Positions 1 through 5,975 of a DNA stretch of 8,300 nucleotides are shown here, one piece after another (positions within the stretch are counted from its first letter, which is position 1; each line of letters opens with the position of its first letter). Location of the stretch: assembly GCA_964414715.1 (NCBI GenBank), contig CAYPXN010000011.1, forward strand, positions 1 through 8,300. Reading direction: 5' to 3'. The DNA comes from CAYPXN01 sp964414715 (GTDB taxonomy: Bacteria > UBA10199 > JADFYH01). The notes beneath the pieces are model-generated. The model worked only from the letters and a program-made list of their open reading frames with translations. It made no database searches and had not been told where the DNA came from. The position numbers and the translations under genes were made by a program.

Positions 1-63
1 GAAATAGCTTATTGAATAAAAACAAAACCTTTTATTTATGGCTAGTGTTTAGCTTTAAGTTGC

Positions 64-88
64 AGCTTCCAGCAGTTGCAAGGAAGCT
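64..88. promoter_or_regulatory. 7-bp inverted repeat over promoter -35, possible operator
   Basis: AGCTTCC (64-70) and GGAAGCT (82-88) are perfect inverted repeats separated by 11 bases. The right arm lies directly after the -35 hexamer, in the spacer. GTTGCA also occurs twice as a direct repeat (59-64 and 75-80). The placement would suit a repressor or activator site for the small secreted protein gene downstream. That role is inferred; 7-bp arms can arise by chance. Confidence 0.3.
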
Positions 89-105
89 CCAAAGCAGGAT
101 ATAAT
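76..105 (+). promoter_or_regulatory. Sigma70-like promoter for the small secreted protein gene
   Basis: A perfect -10 box TATAAT (100-105) sits 18 bases after a -35-like TTGCAA (76-81, 4 of 6 consensus positions). Transcription would start near 112, giving a leader of about 18 nt that contains the ribosome binding site AAGGAG (118-123), 6 bases before the ATG at 130. Confidence 0.65.
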
Positions 106-129
106 CCGAAAGGGTGAAAGGAGAATAAA

Positions 130-594
130 ATGAAACATTTCGGCAAAATAAGTTTAGCAGGGATCGTTCTTCTCTGCAGCTTAAGCACTACGAGTTTCGC
201 ACAAACAAAAAATTATCCCACGCAAAACAAGGAGGGCAGCGTAGAATACAATGCCACTCCAAATTCACCCACACTTCCTTTAGTACAATACCCACCTCCT
301 CAAAACTATCCGACTTCTGTTCAAATTGGTACCCCGTCTTATTATTACTATTATCCTCCTGCATATGGCCCCGGTTATGCCTGTGGTTATGCAGGTCCCG
401 GTTATGGTGCCGGACCTTCCGCGGGTGTCGGGTTCTATAATAATGGAACTACCACTCAAAGAGGCTTCTATTATACGACTCCCATTCCTGGCCAAGTGAA
501 TATCGGAGGGGGGGCAGGAGGCTGGGGTGGAGGTGGATTCGGTGGTTATGGTGGTGGCTACGGTGGATATAATGGCGGTTTATTCGTTCCTTAA
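130..594 (+). CDS. Small secreted Pro/Tyr/Gly-rich protein, function unknown
   Basis: This 154-residue protein has a clear Sec signal peptide: Lys2 and Lys6, a hydrophobic core around 8-17, and a likely signal peptidase I cut after SFA (Ala24/Gln25). The mature part is low-complexity. Residues 26-65 are rich in Asn, Pro and Thr, a run of five Tyr lies at 71-75, Pro/Gly/Tyr repeats fill 76-100, and residues 126-150 are almost entirely Gly with Tyr, Trp and Phe. Only one cysteine (Cys85) remains after processing. Composition suggests an exported, largely disordered surface, matrix or envelope protein; no catalytic domain is visible. The ATG at 130 is supported by AAGGAG at 118-123 and by the signal peptide starting there. 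It appears monocistronic, with its own promoter and a strong terminator at 616-645. Export is well supported; function is unknown. Confidence 0.8.
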   Translation: MKHFGKISLAGIVLLCSLSTTSFAQTKNYPTQNKEGSVEYNATPNSPTLPLVQYPPPQNYPTSVQIGTPSYYYYYPPAYGPGYACGYAGPGYGAGPSAGVGFYNNGTTTQRGFYYTTPIPGQVNIGGGAGGWGGGGFGGYGGGYGGYNGGLFVP

Positions 595-615
595 ATTTTT
601 CTTCTCTCTTTTTTT

Positions 616-645
616 AAAAACCCCACTTGCAAAAGTGGGGTTTTT
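616..645 (+). terminator. Intrinsic terminator after the small secreted protein gene
   Basis: CCCCACTT (621-628) pairs perfectly with AAGTGGGG (633-640) across a GCAA tetraloop (629-632). The flanking A5 (616-620) and T5 (641-645) extend the stem to 13 bp, and the T tract makes it a good Rho-independent terminator on the + strand. Because of the A5/T5 symmetry it could also work from the other strand. It lies 22 bases after the stop codon at 594. Confidence 0.9.
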
Positions 646-662
646 ATTTTCTAAATCATAAA

Positions 663-1640
663 ATGCAATACCGACCCTTTGGCAAAACCGGAATTCAAGT
701 CTCAGAAATTGGTCATGGTACCTGGGCAATGGGCAACATGTGGGGGCCCACAGATGATGCTACTTCTATAGAAGCTCTTCTTAAGGGTTTTGAGTTGGGC
801 ATCAACTTTGTGGATACCGCGTGGATTTACGGGAATGGACGCTCGGAAAAAATTGTCGCCAGTGCAAAAAAACGCTGGAGAGGTCATCCTGTTTATGTGG
901 CCACAAAAATTCCTCCCAAAAACATGCGTTGGCCCGCTGCACACAGCATTCCTGTCTCTGAAACCTTTCCTTCAGAACACATCATCGAATACACCGAAAA
1001 AAGTCTCCAAAATCTCAAAACAGACTGCATCGATCTTCAACAACTTCATGTTTGGAGTCACACCTGGTTTCATCAAGGGGATTGGCTAGAAGCCCTTCAA
1101 AAATTAAAACAGGAAGGCAAAATACGCTTTATCGGTATTTCAATCAACGACCATGAACCTGATACCGCATTGGAATTGGTTGCATCAGGACTGATAGATA
1201 GTATTCAGGTTATTTATAATATTTTTGATCAAAGGCCTTCGGAAAAACTTCTACCTCTCTGCCAAGAAAAAGGAGTGGCTGTCATCGTCAGAGTTCCTTT
1301 CGATGAAGGATCTCTTACAGGGACACTAAGTCCTCAGATGGAATTTCACAAAGAAGATTGGCGAAGAAGGTATTTCAAGGAAGATCGGCTTGCAGAAACC
1401 TGTAAGCGTGTCGAGAGTTTGAAATTTTTAATTCGAAGTGAAATTGAAAATCTTTCCCAAGCAGCCTTGAAATTCTGCCTGTCACATCCCACAGTTTCCA
1501 CGATAATTCCTGGAATGCGAAAAGCAAAACATGTGGAAGATAACTGCAAAGCCTCCGATGGGAAATTACTCCATAAAGAAGAATTAAACAAACTTAAGGA
1601 ACATGCCTGGCCCCGTAATTTTTATTCGTTTCATTCCTGA
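663..1640 (+). CDS. Aldo/keto reductase family oxidoreductase
   Basis: This 325-residue cytoplasmic protein matches the usual length and fold of the NADPH-dependent aldo/keto reductases, a TIM barrel that reduces aldehydes or ketones to alcohols. It opens with the typical YRPFGKTGIQVSEIGHGTW strand. The catalytic tetrad is complete: Asp51 and Tyr56 in FVDTAWIYGNG, Lys82 in ATKIPP, and His129 in QQLHVW. The late cofactor-binding segment IIPGMRKAKHVEDN (281-294) is present, as is the VPFDEGSLTG segment (211-220) seen in one bacterial subgroup. The substrate cannot be told from sequence. The ATG at 663 is chosen over an in-frame TTG at 627, because the TTG lies inside the terminator hairpin and the family motif starts right after Met1. 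No clear Shine-Dalgarno site precedes the ATG. The universal stress protein gene follows after 27 bases, so the two are probably co-transcribed. Confidence 0.92.
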   Translation: MQYRPFGKTGIQVSEIGHGTWAMGNMWGPTDDATSIEALLKGFELGINFVDTAWIYGNGRSEKIVASAKKRWRGHPVYVATKIPPKNMRWPAAHSIPVSETFPSEHIIEYTEKSLQNLKTDCIDLQQLHVWSHTWFHQGDWLEALQKLKQEGKIRFIGISINDHEPDTALELVASGLIDSIQVIYNIFDQRPSEKLLPLCQEKGVAVIVRVPFDEGSLTGTLSPQMEFHKEDWRRRYFKEDRLAETCKRVESLKFLIRSEIENLSQAALKFCLSHPTVSTIIPGMRKAKHVEDNCKASDGKLLHKEELNKLKEHAWPRNFYSFHS

Positions 1641-1667
1641 TTTTTAATGTTAAACTAGGAAACAGTT

Positions 1668-2120
1668 ATGACAAATCCAGTGGAAGTGAAAAAAATCCTC
1701 GTCCCTTTAGATTTTTCCGAATTCGGGAAAGAAGCCCTTGAACTCGCCCAAAACTGGGCTTTAAAGTTTGGTGCCACACTTCATTTATTGCACGTTATCG
1801 ATTTGCGAGACTTGTATAGTACGAATCTCCAGGAAATGGAATCTTCGGTAATGCTTGAGAATATTCTCAGGGAAAAAGCGGAAAAAGAATTGAAAAACTA
1901 CTCTCAAAATTTAAAGGTAAAATCCGAAAGTGAAATCCGCCTTGGATCTCCCCTTGAAGAAATTGAAGACTGCATCACAGAACAAAAAATTGATCTTATT
2001 GTCATTCCCACTCATGGAAGAACGGGTCTCAAACATGTGCTCATGGGAAGTACCGCAGAAAAAGTGGTCCGTCACGCAAGCTGTCCCGTTTTAACTTTAA
2101 AGCCAAAATTCAAGAATTAG
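1668..2120 (+). CDS. Universal stress protein, UspA family
   Basis: This is a single-domain protein of 150 residues, the usual Usp length, expected to be a cytoplasmic dimer that binds a nucleotide and acts in stress survival. It shows the N-terminal KKILVPLDFSEF strand with Asp15, an Ala/Leu-rich first helix, the DLIVIPTHGRTGLKHVLMGS segment (109-128) and a final CPVLTLK strand. The ATP-loop pattern G-2x-G-9x-G(S/T) is met at Gly117, Gly127 and Ser128, but the first Gly is replaced by Pro114, so ATP binding is likely but not certain. AGGA (1657-1660), 7 bases before the ATG, is the ribosome binding site. The gene follows the aldo/keto reductase by 27 bases, with no terminator between. Its TAG stop interlocks with the TAA of the convergent gene, and no terminator follows. 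Confidence 0.93.
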   Translation: MTNPVEVKKILVPLDFSEFGKEALELAQNWALKFGATLHLLHVIDLRDLYSTNLQEMESSVMLENILREKAEKELKNYSQNLKVKSESEIRLGSPLEEIEDCITEQKIDLIVIPTHGRTGLKHVLMGSTAEKVVRHASCPVLTLKPKFKN

Positions 2121-2881
2121 TTTGTCTCGCAAATCCCATTTTGACAGCTGACTTCTTTTAAAGATTCACGATCCGGTTTCAAAAAGGAAAAACTGAGATT
2201 TCCCCCAGCCTGGTCATAAGTCACAGAAAGAATTCCATCGGCTGTACTAAACTCACGAATCAAACTTCCATCCTGCCATTGCGTTTTGCGAAATTTAAAT
2301 CCATGCTCCTGACCTTCTAAATTCAACCAAACAATGTCCCCCTTTTTATTAAAAGAGCTTTCTTCCTTAAATGTCCCCAAAGTATAAACAATTCCCTTGG
2401 ATCCATCCGCATAGGACGTCGTGACTTCTTTTCCACCTTCAGGCATGTTTTTTTCGCTTACATTTGTCACTTGGATTCCAGAAGATTTGAGAGGATCTTC
2501 TGTGCCTCGAGGAACCTTGATGTCTCTAAACACAGGATTTTTGTATGCGAGAGGGGCTTTCTTCTTGAGTGTCCCTCCCAAATCTTGTTCTATCACCTGA
2601 TCTCCCAAACTTTGTCGCGCACTTTTCTTTTCAACACCGGAACTTAAATTTACAGCAAGCACTTCTTTATTGTTGGCATCTTTCAGACTAATACTTTGGC
2701 CAGACCAATCCACATAAGTGGCATTTTCAAAATAAATCCTTTTTACCCCACCTTCCTCTGAAATTTGCCCTGGAACTCCTCCCATGGGAATAGGCACCTC
2801 CTCAGAAGATGCGGCCTGAAGCAAAGAAAGATTCAAAAACAAACTCGAAAAGATAAAAATATGCCTTAATTTTGATTTCAT
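2117..2881 (-). CDS. Secreted protein of unknown function
   Basis: The protein is 254 residues from the ATG whose first base is 2881. A TTG six codons upstream keeps the frame open but puts Glu and Arg before the signal peptide, so the ATG is preferred. GAAAGAA, a few bases upstream, is a weak ribosome binding site. The N-terminus is a classical Sec signal peptide: basic MKSKLRH, a hydrophobic core at 8-21, and a cut near LQA (Ala23 or Ala24). No lipobox cysteine is present, so the product is periplasmic or released rather than a lipoprotein. The mature part is hydrophilic, with short alternating strands, notably 156-170 and 183-233, where aromatic/aliphatic strands separate DGS or GG turns. 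The tail carries two cysteines, Cys246 and Cys251 (CQNGIC), well placed for a small disulfide loop. I recognise no family. Confidence 0.75.
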   Translation of the reverse strand: MKSKLRHIFIFSSLFLNLSLLQAASSEEVPIPMGGVPGQISEEGGVKRIYFENATYVDWSGQSISLKDANNKEVLAVNLSSGVEKKSARQSLGDQVIEQDLGGTLKKKAPLAYKNPVFRDIKVPRGTEDPLKSSGIQVTNVSEKNMPEGGKEVTTSYADGSKGIVYTLGTFKEESSFNKKGDIVWLNLEGQEHGFKFRKTQWQDGSLIREFSTADGILSVTYDQAGGNLSFSFLKPDRESLKEVSCQNGICETN

Positions 2882-2918
2882 GAATGTTCTTTCAATCAAA
2901 TTTTAAGGAAAAAATCCA

Positions 2919-2924
2919 AGTATA
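2919..2924 (-). promoter_or_regulatory. Possible -10 box for the minus-strand secreted protein gene
   Basis: On the minus strand this reads TATACT (5 of 6 consensus positions), about 38 bases before the ATG at 2881. No good -35 hexamer lies at the usual distance, so this is weak. It would make 2882-3025 a divergent promoter region together with the TATAAT at 2965-2970. Confidence 0.3.
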
Positions 2925-2942
2925 AAACCAAGGAAAATACAA

Positions 2943-2970
2943 TTGCCTGCCTGTAAAGCTGAGATATAAT
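2943..2970 (+). promoter_or_regulatory. Sigma70-like promoter for the Pro/Ala-linker secreted protein gene
   Basis: TTGCCT (2943-2948, 4 of 6 positions) and a perfect TATAAT (2965-2970) are separated by 16 bases. Start of transcription would be near 2977, leaving a leader of about 49 nt. That leader ends in AAGGAG (3012-3017), 8 bases before the ATG at 3026. The good ribosome binding site spacing argues for this ATG rather than the TTG immediately before it. Confidence 0.65.
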
Positions 2971-3025
2971 AGAAAACTATAGTCCTGAATACCGGGGCGC
3001 CTGACCTACATAAGGAGAAACATTG

Positions 3026-4228
3026 ATGAAACGGATTTTTCAGAAGCTACTCACACTCAGTTTACTGATTTATGCATTCAATTTATCTGCACAACAACCT
3101 GCTCCTCCTTCGGCGCCTCCCCCCGCAGCTCAACCTGCACCTGCTCCCAGTCCAACTCCTACTCCTAACGCAGCTCCCGCTCCCGCAGCAAACCCAGCTC
3201 CCACAACTGCCAGTCCTTCTCCTTCACCGAGTACTCCCTCTCAAGCAACTCCTGCTACTGCAGCCCCTGCACCAGCAGCAAATTCTGGATCTAAAGATAT
3301 TCCCGTTATTTCTATTGGCGACCAAGTAAAACCTATGGCGGGAAGCGATAAAGAAAAACCCAAGGATAAAACTTCTAGTGATACTCCCGCGAGTTCAAAC
3401 ACCCCTACCCCCAAAAAAGTGGTCAAACGAGCAGTCTCTCAAAGGGTATCAAAAGTGGAAGCCAACACACCTCTTTTGCTGGAATCCAGACAACTCATTC
3501 ACTCTCGTCTTTCACAAGTGGGTGATGAAGTCGTTTTTGTAGTGGCCGAAAACTATCCCAAGAATTCTCCTTTGCTCCCCAAAGGAACCATTGTGGTAGG
3601 AAAAATTTCAGCCATTCAAAGAATGGATAAAGACCAACCCGCTGGAATTCGAGTCAATTTGGAAGCTGTTTTTGGACCAAGCGGTAATGCAATTCCTATT
3701 TCCGGAACTTGGGAAGTGATTCGACAAAAAGGTCAGGATAATTGGGGAGGCAAAGAAGCTTTTGCTCCTGTCGGATTTAGACAAGCAGCGAATATTAATA
3801 AGAAATTTTCAACTCGAGTCTCATCCAGACCTACCAAAATCAAGCCCCCCAAAGGACAACTTTCTGCTCCAGGAGAAATTGAAGAAGGCAATATCACTAT
3901 AAAATTAGGAGACTTACGTTATCCGACCCGTATTGAAGCAATTGTGGAAGCTCCCCAAGGAATGGATGTTACGAATTTAAAAGAAGATTCCATAAAAATT
4001 GTACGCATTAATGATTTCACGCTTCCTCGACCCTTAACTCCCCTTGATGACAAAATAAAGATTGCCGATCGTAATAAAAATAAGGTAAAAGATATAGGTT
4101 ACAAGTTCACAGGCTGGGATTTTGTACGATATCTGCCAGAAGGAACTTCAAGCGTTGTGATGAGCGCTCAAACAAAAGACGGTAAACCTGTAGAAATCAT
4201 CGCAACTGTGAAAACTGAATATAAGTAA
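3026..4228 (+). CDS. Secreted modular protein: signal peptide, Pro/Ala linker, two beta domains
   Basis: This 400-residue exported protein of unknown function has four parts. Residues 1-22 are a Sec signal peptide (basic MKRIFQK, hydrophobic core, cut near SAQ). Residues 24-87 are a Pro/Ala/Ser/Thr-rich linker such as spans periplasm or peptidoglycan, followed by a charged Lys/Ser/Thr stretch to about 142. Residues 145-231 fit a beta domain seen in many exported bacterial proteins, with the pattern SRLSQVGDEVVFVVAE, LLPKGTIVVGKI and GNAIPISGTW. Residues 289-398 resemble a second type of exported beta domain (pattern IxIKxG, DVTxL, DSI, then a DxNxDG-like loop and TKDGKPV). Here the loop is DRNKNKVKD (348-356), with Asn and Lys at positions where calcium-binding versions carry Asp and Gly, so metal binding is doubtful. 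Domain matches rest on remembered patterns, not a search. A palindromic element and a terminator follow the stop. Confidence 0.8.
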   Translation: MKRIFQKLLTLSLLIYAFNLSAQQPAPPSAPPPAAQPAPAPSPTPTPNAAPAPAANPAPTTASPSPSPSTPSQATPATAAPAPAANSGSKDIPVISIGDQVKPMAGSDKEKPKDKTSSDTPASSNTPTPKKVVKRAVSQRVSKVEANTPLLLESRQLIHSRLSQVGDEVVFVVAENYPKNSPLLPKGTIVVGKISAIQRMDKDQPAGIRVNLEAVFGPSGNAIPISGTWEVIRQKGQDNWGGKEAFAPVGFRQAANINKKFSTRVSSRPTKIKPPKGQLSAPGEIEEGNITIKLGDLRYPTRIEAIVEAPQGMDVTNLKEDSIKIVRINDFTLPRPLTPLDDKIKIADRNKNKVKDIGYKFTGWDFVRYLPEGTSSVVMSAQTKDGKPVEIIATVKTEYK

Positions 4229-4238
4229 TTAGTAAGAA

Positions 4239-4374
4239 ACTTTCTGTTCGCATTCAGAAATTTCGTGAGACAAGGAAGTTTGAGGAGAACACCGGAGGCG
4301 TACCTAAGGTACGTCGAGGATGTTTGACGAAAACTGACGCAGTATCAGGGAATTTATGAATGTGAACACAAGTT
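4239..4374. repeat. Imperfect palindromic intergenic element, MITE- or REP-like
   Basis: Bases 4245-4264 and 4349-4368 are inverted repeats matching at 17 of 20 positions. Two of the three differences become G-U pairs in RNA. Looser matching continues outward (TTTC at 4241-4244 against 4369-4374 with a one-base gap). The centre holds a perfect palindrome CGTACCT-A-AGGTACG (4299-4313), which extends by a G-U and a G-C pair. Between arm and centre are short direct repeats (TTTGACG, ACTGACG). No reading frame of note lies inside. It sits 11 bases after the stop of the Pro/Ala-linker gene and before its terminator. The two-level palindrome suggests a non-autonomous mobile or dispersed repeat, or a structured RNA; only one copy is in this window, so repetition is inferred. 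Confidence 0.6.
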
Positions 4375-4392
4375 CCTTCCTGACCCCATAAG

Positions 4393-4432
4393 AGGGGGCG
4401 GACAATATCCCCAAAACCGTCCCCTTTTTTTT
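4393..4432 (+). terminator. Intrinsic terminator after the Pro/Ala-linker gene and palindromic element
   Basis: AGGGGGCGG (4393-4401) pairs with CCGTCCCCT (4417-4425), 9 bp including one G-U, around a 15-base loop, and runs into eight T (4425-4432). It acts for + strand transcripts and overlaps the stop codon of glpK on the other strand. In the minus direction no T tract follows, so it should terminate glpK poorly. The G tract 4394-4398 could also pair with CCCC at 4384-4387 or 4409-4412. Confidence 0.8.
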
Positions 4433-5909
4433 ATGCTTTTTTCACTGCAACTTGCCAACCTTCGATTTTCTTTTTCACTTCTGTCTTTGCCATTTGGGGT
4501 TTGAAGAGTCGATCTTCTTTCCAGGTTTGCGCAATCACTTTCGGACTTTCCCACACCCCTGTCGCAAGGCCTGCCAAGAAAGCCGCACCCAAAGCAGTCG
4601 TTTCAATCATTTTAGGACGAGACAAGGGAACACCCAGAATATCCGCCTGAAACTGCATCAAAAGATTATTGGCGCAAGCACCACCATCCACTTTTAAAGT
4701 TTTTAATTTTTTACCGAGATCTTTACTCATGGCGGTCAAAATATCGGACTGACAAAAAGCAATCCCTTCCAGGGTAGCTCTTGCAATATGTGCCGATGTG
4801 CTTCCACGCGTAAGGCCTGTAATAATTCCCTTGGCTTCCGGACGCCAATGAGGAGCACCCAAACCTACAAAGGCAGGCACTAGATAAACACCCTCCGAGC
4901 TTTCCACCGAACTCGCGAGACTTTCCACTTCCGAAGCTTTTGAAATAATTTTCAGACCATCGCGAAGCCACTGCACTGCCGCACCGGCAATGAAAGCGGA
5001 TCCTTCCAAAGCATAGTTCACTTCTTTTCCCACTTTCCAAGCCACGGTGGTGAGAAGTTTGTTTTTCGAATGAACAATTTTCTTTCCGGTATTGAGGAGG
5101 ATAAAAGAACCGGTTCCATAAGTGCATTTTGCTTCCCCTGCAGAAAAACAAGCCTGACCAAACAAGGCTGACTGTTGATCTCCGGCAATACCTGCCACCG
5201 GAATTCCATCGGGCAAGCCTTGCACACCTTTCGTCACTCCATAAATTTCAGAGGAAGAAGCAATGCGGGGGAGAATCGCTGAGGGCACATCCAAAATTTT
5301 TAAAAGTTCCGGATCCCATTGCAAAGTTTGTAAATTCATTAAAAGAGTTCGTGAGGCATTCGAAGGATCGGTAACATGGGAGCTTCCATTCGTGAGTTTC
5401 CAAACCAAAAAAGTATCGATGGTTCCAAAAGCGAGTTCACCCGACTTCGCTCTTTGTTTTGCACCGGAAACATTATCCAGAATCCATTTAATTTTAGTGC
5501 CGGAAAAATAAGGATCGAGAACCAAGCCCGTTTTCTTTTTGAATTTATTTTCCAGACCTTTCTTTTTCAACTTCTCGCAAGTCGGCGCTGTACGACGATC
5601 TTGCCACACAATCGCCTTATGGATGGATTGAGAAGTGGCTCGATCCCAAATCACCGTCGTTTCACGCTGATTGGTAATTCCAATTCCCGCAATTCGATTC
5701 GCATCAATTCCCGAAAGAGACAAAGCTTCTTGAAGGGTTTTCACGGTGCAGGACCAAATTTCCTCAGGATCATGCTCCACCCAACCGGGCTGAGGATAAT
5801 ATTGTGGAAATTCGTTATTCTTTTTTGCAAGCACATTGAGAAACTTATCGAGAATCATCACCGTGGTACCGGTGGTACCTTGGTCAATGGATAAGACGAG
5901 ATCTTTCAT
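4431..5909 (-). CDS. glpK: Glycerol kinase
   Basis: This 492-residue cytoplasmic FGGY-family kinase phosphorylates glycerol with ATP to sn-glycerol 3-phosphate, for glycerol catabolism or lipid synthesis. The N-terminal phosphate loop is SIDQGTTGTT (7-16). Glycerol contacts known from the E. coli enzyme are all present with an offset of one: Arg82-Glu83 (NQRETT), Trp102 (VWQDRR), Tyr134 (DPYFSGTK), and Asp244-Gln245 (AGDQQ). TYGTGSF (263-269) and KVDGGACANN (406-415) mark the second ATPase lobe. Length is normal. The loop that binds fructose 1,6-bisphosphate in E. coli (GGTRIP) reads GLPDGIP (231-237), without the Arg. The His phosphorylated by the PTS in Firmicutes is also absent, so neither control is expected. 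The ATG whose first base is 5909 is chosen for AGGAGG 5 bases upstream; an in-frame ATG at 5960 adds 17 atypical residues. No glpF or glpD is adjacent in the window. Confidence 0.97.
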   Translation of the reverse strand: MKDLVLSIDQGTTGTTVMILDKFLNVLAKKNNEFPQYYPQPGWVEHDPEEIWSCTVKTLQEALSLSGIDANRIAGIGITNQRETTVIWDRATSQSIHKAIVWQDRRTAPTCEKLKKKGLENKFKKKTGLVLDPYFSGTKIKWILDNVSGAKQRAKSGELAFGTIDTFLVWKLTNGSSHVTDPSNASRTLLMNLQTLQWDPELLKILDVPSAILPRIASSSEIYGVTKGVQGLPDGIPVAGIAGDQQSALFGQACFSAGEAKCTYGTGSFILLNTGKKIVHSKNKLLTTVAWKVGKEVNYALEGSAFIAGAAVQWLRDGLKIISKASEVESLASSVESSEGVYLVPAFVGLGAPHWRPEAKGIITGLTRGSTSAHIARATLEGIAFCQSDILTAMSKDLGKKLKTLKVDGGACANNLLMQFQADILGVPLSRPKMIETTALGAAFLAGLATGVWESPKVIAQTWKEDRLFKPQMAKTEVKKKIEGWQVAVKKA

Positions 5910-5913
5910 AGAA

Positions 5914-5920
5914 TCCTCCT
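5914..5920 (-). promoter_or_regulatory. Strong ribosome binding site deciding the glpK start
   Basis: The minus strand reads AGGAGGA here, 4 bases before the ATG at 5909, an ideal anti-16S match. It lies inside the longer alternative frame starting at 5960 and so decides the start. The 66-base gap to the stop of the upstream gene (5976) shows no convincing promoter: a GTGACA near 5966 lacks a well spaced -10. Confidence 0.75.
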
Positions 5921-5975
5921 CTGGAAACTGATGAAAGACTCTCTTAAATAATGCGCCCATTTTGTCACGGAAAAA

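Noticed and set aside
160..180. Possible lipobox around Cys16 of the small secreted protein
   Set aside because: The residue before Cys is Leu rather than Gly, Ala or Ser, and a good signal peptidase I site follows at SFA.
627..662. Extended TTG start of the aldo/keto reductase
   Set aside because: The TTG lies inside the terminator stem, has no ribosome binding site, and the conserved family N-terminus begins right after the ATG at 663.
3072..3329. Leu/Pro-rich open frame overlapping the Pro/Ala linker
   Set aside because: It is a frame shadow of the repetitive linker codons, without a ribosome binding site or domain features.
4723..5511. Several open frames antisense to or out of frame with glpK
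   Set aside because: They overlap a clear glycerol kinase gene and show no family motifs or start signals.
5910..5960. Extended N-terminus of glycerol kinase
   Set aside because: The 17 extra residues do not match the family, and the ideal AGGAGGA site lies within them, pointing to the ATG at 5909.
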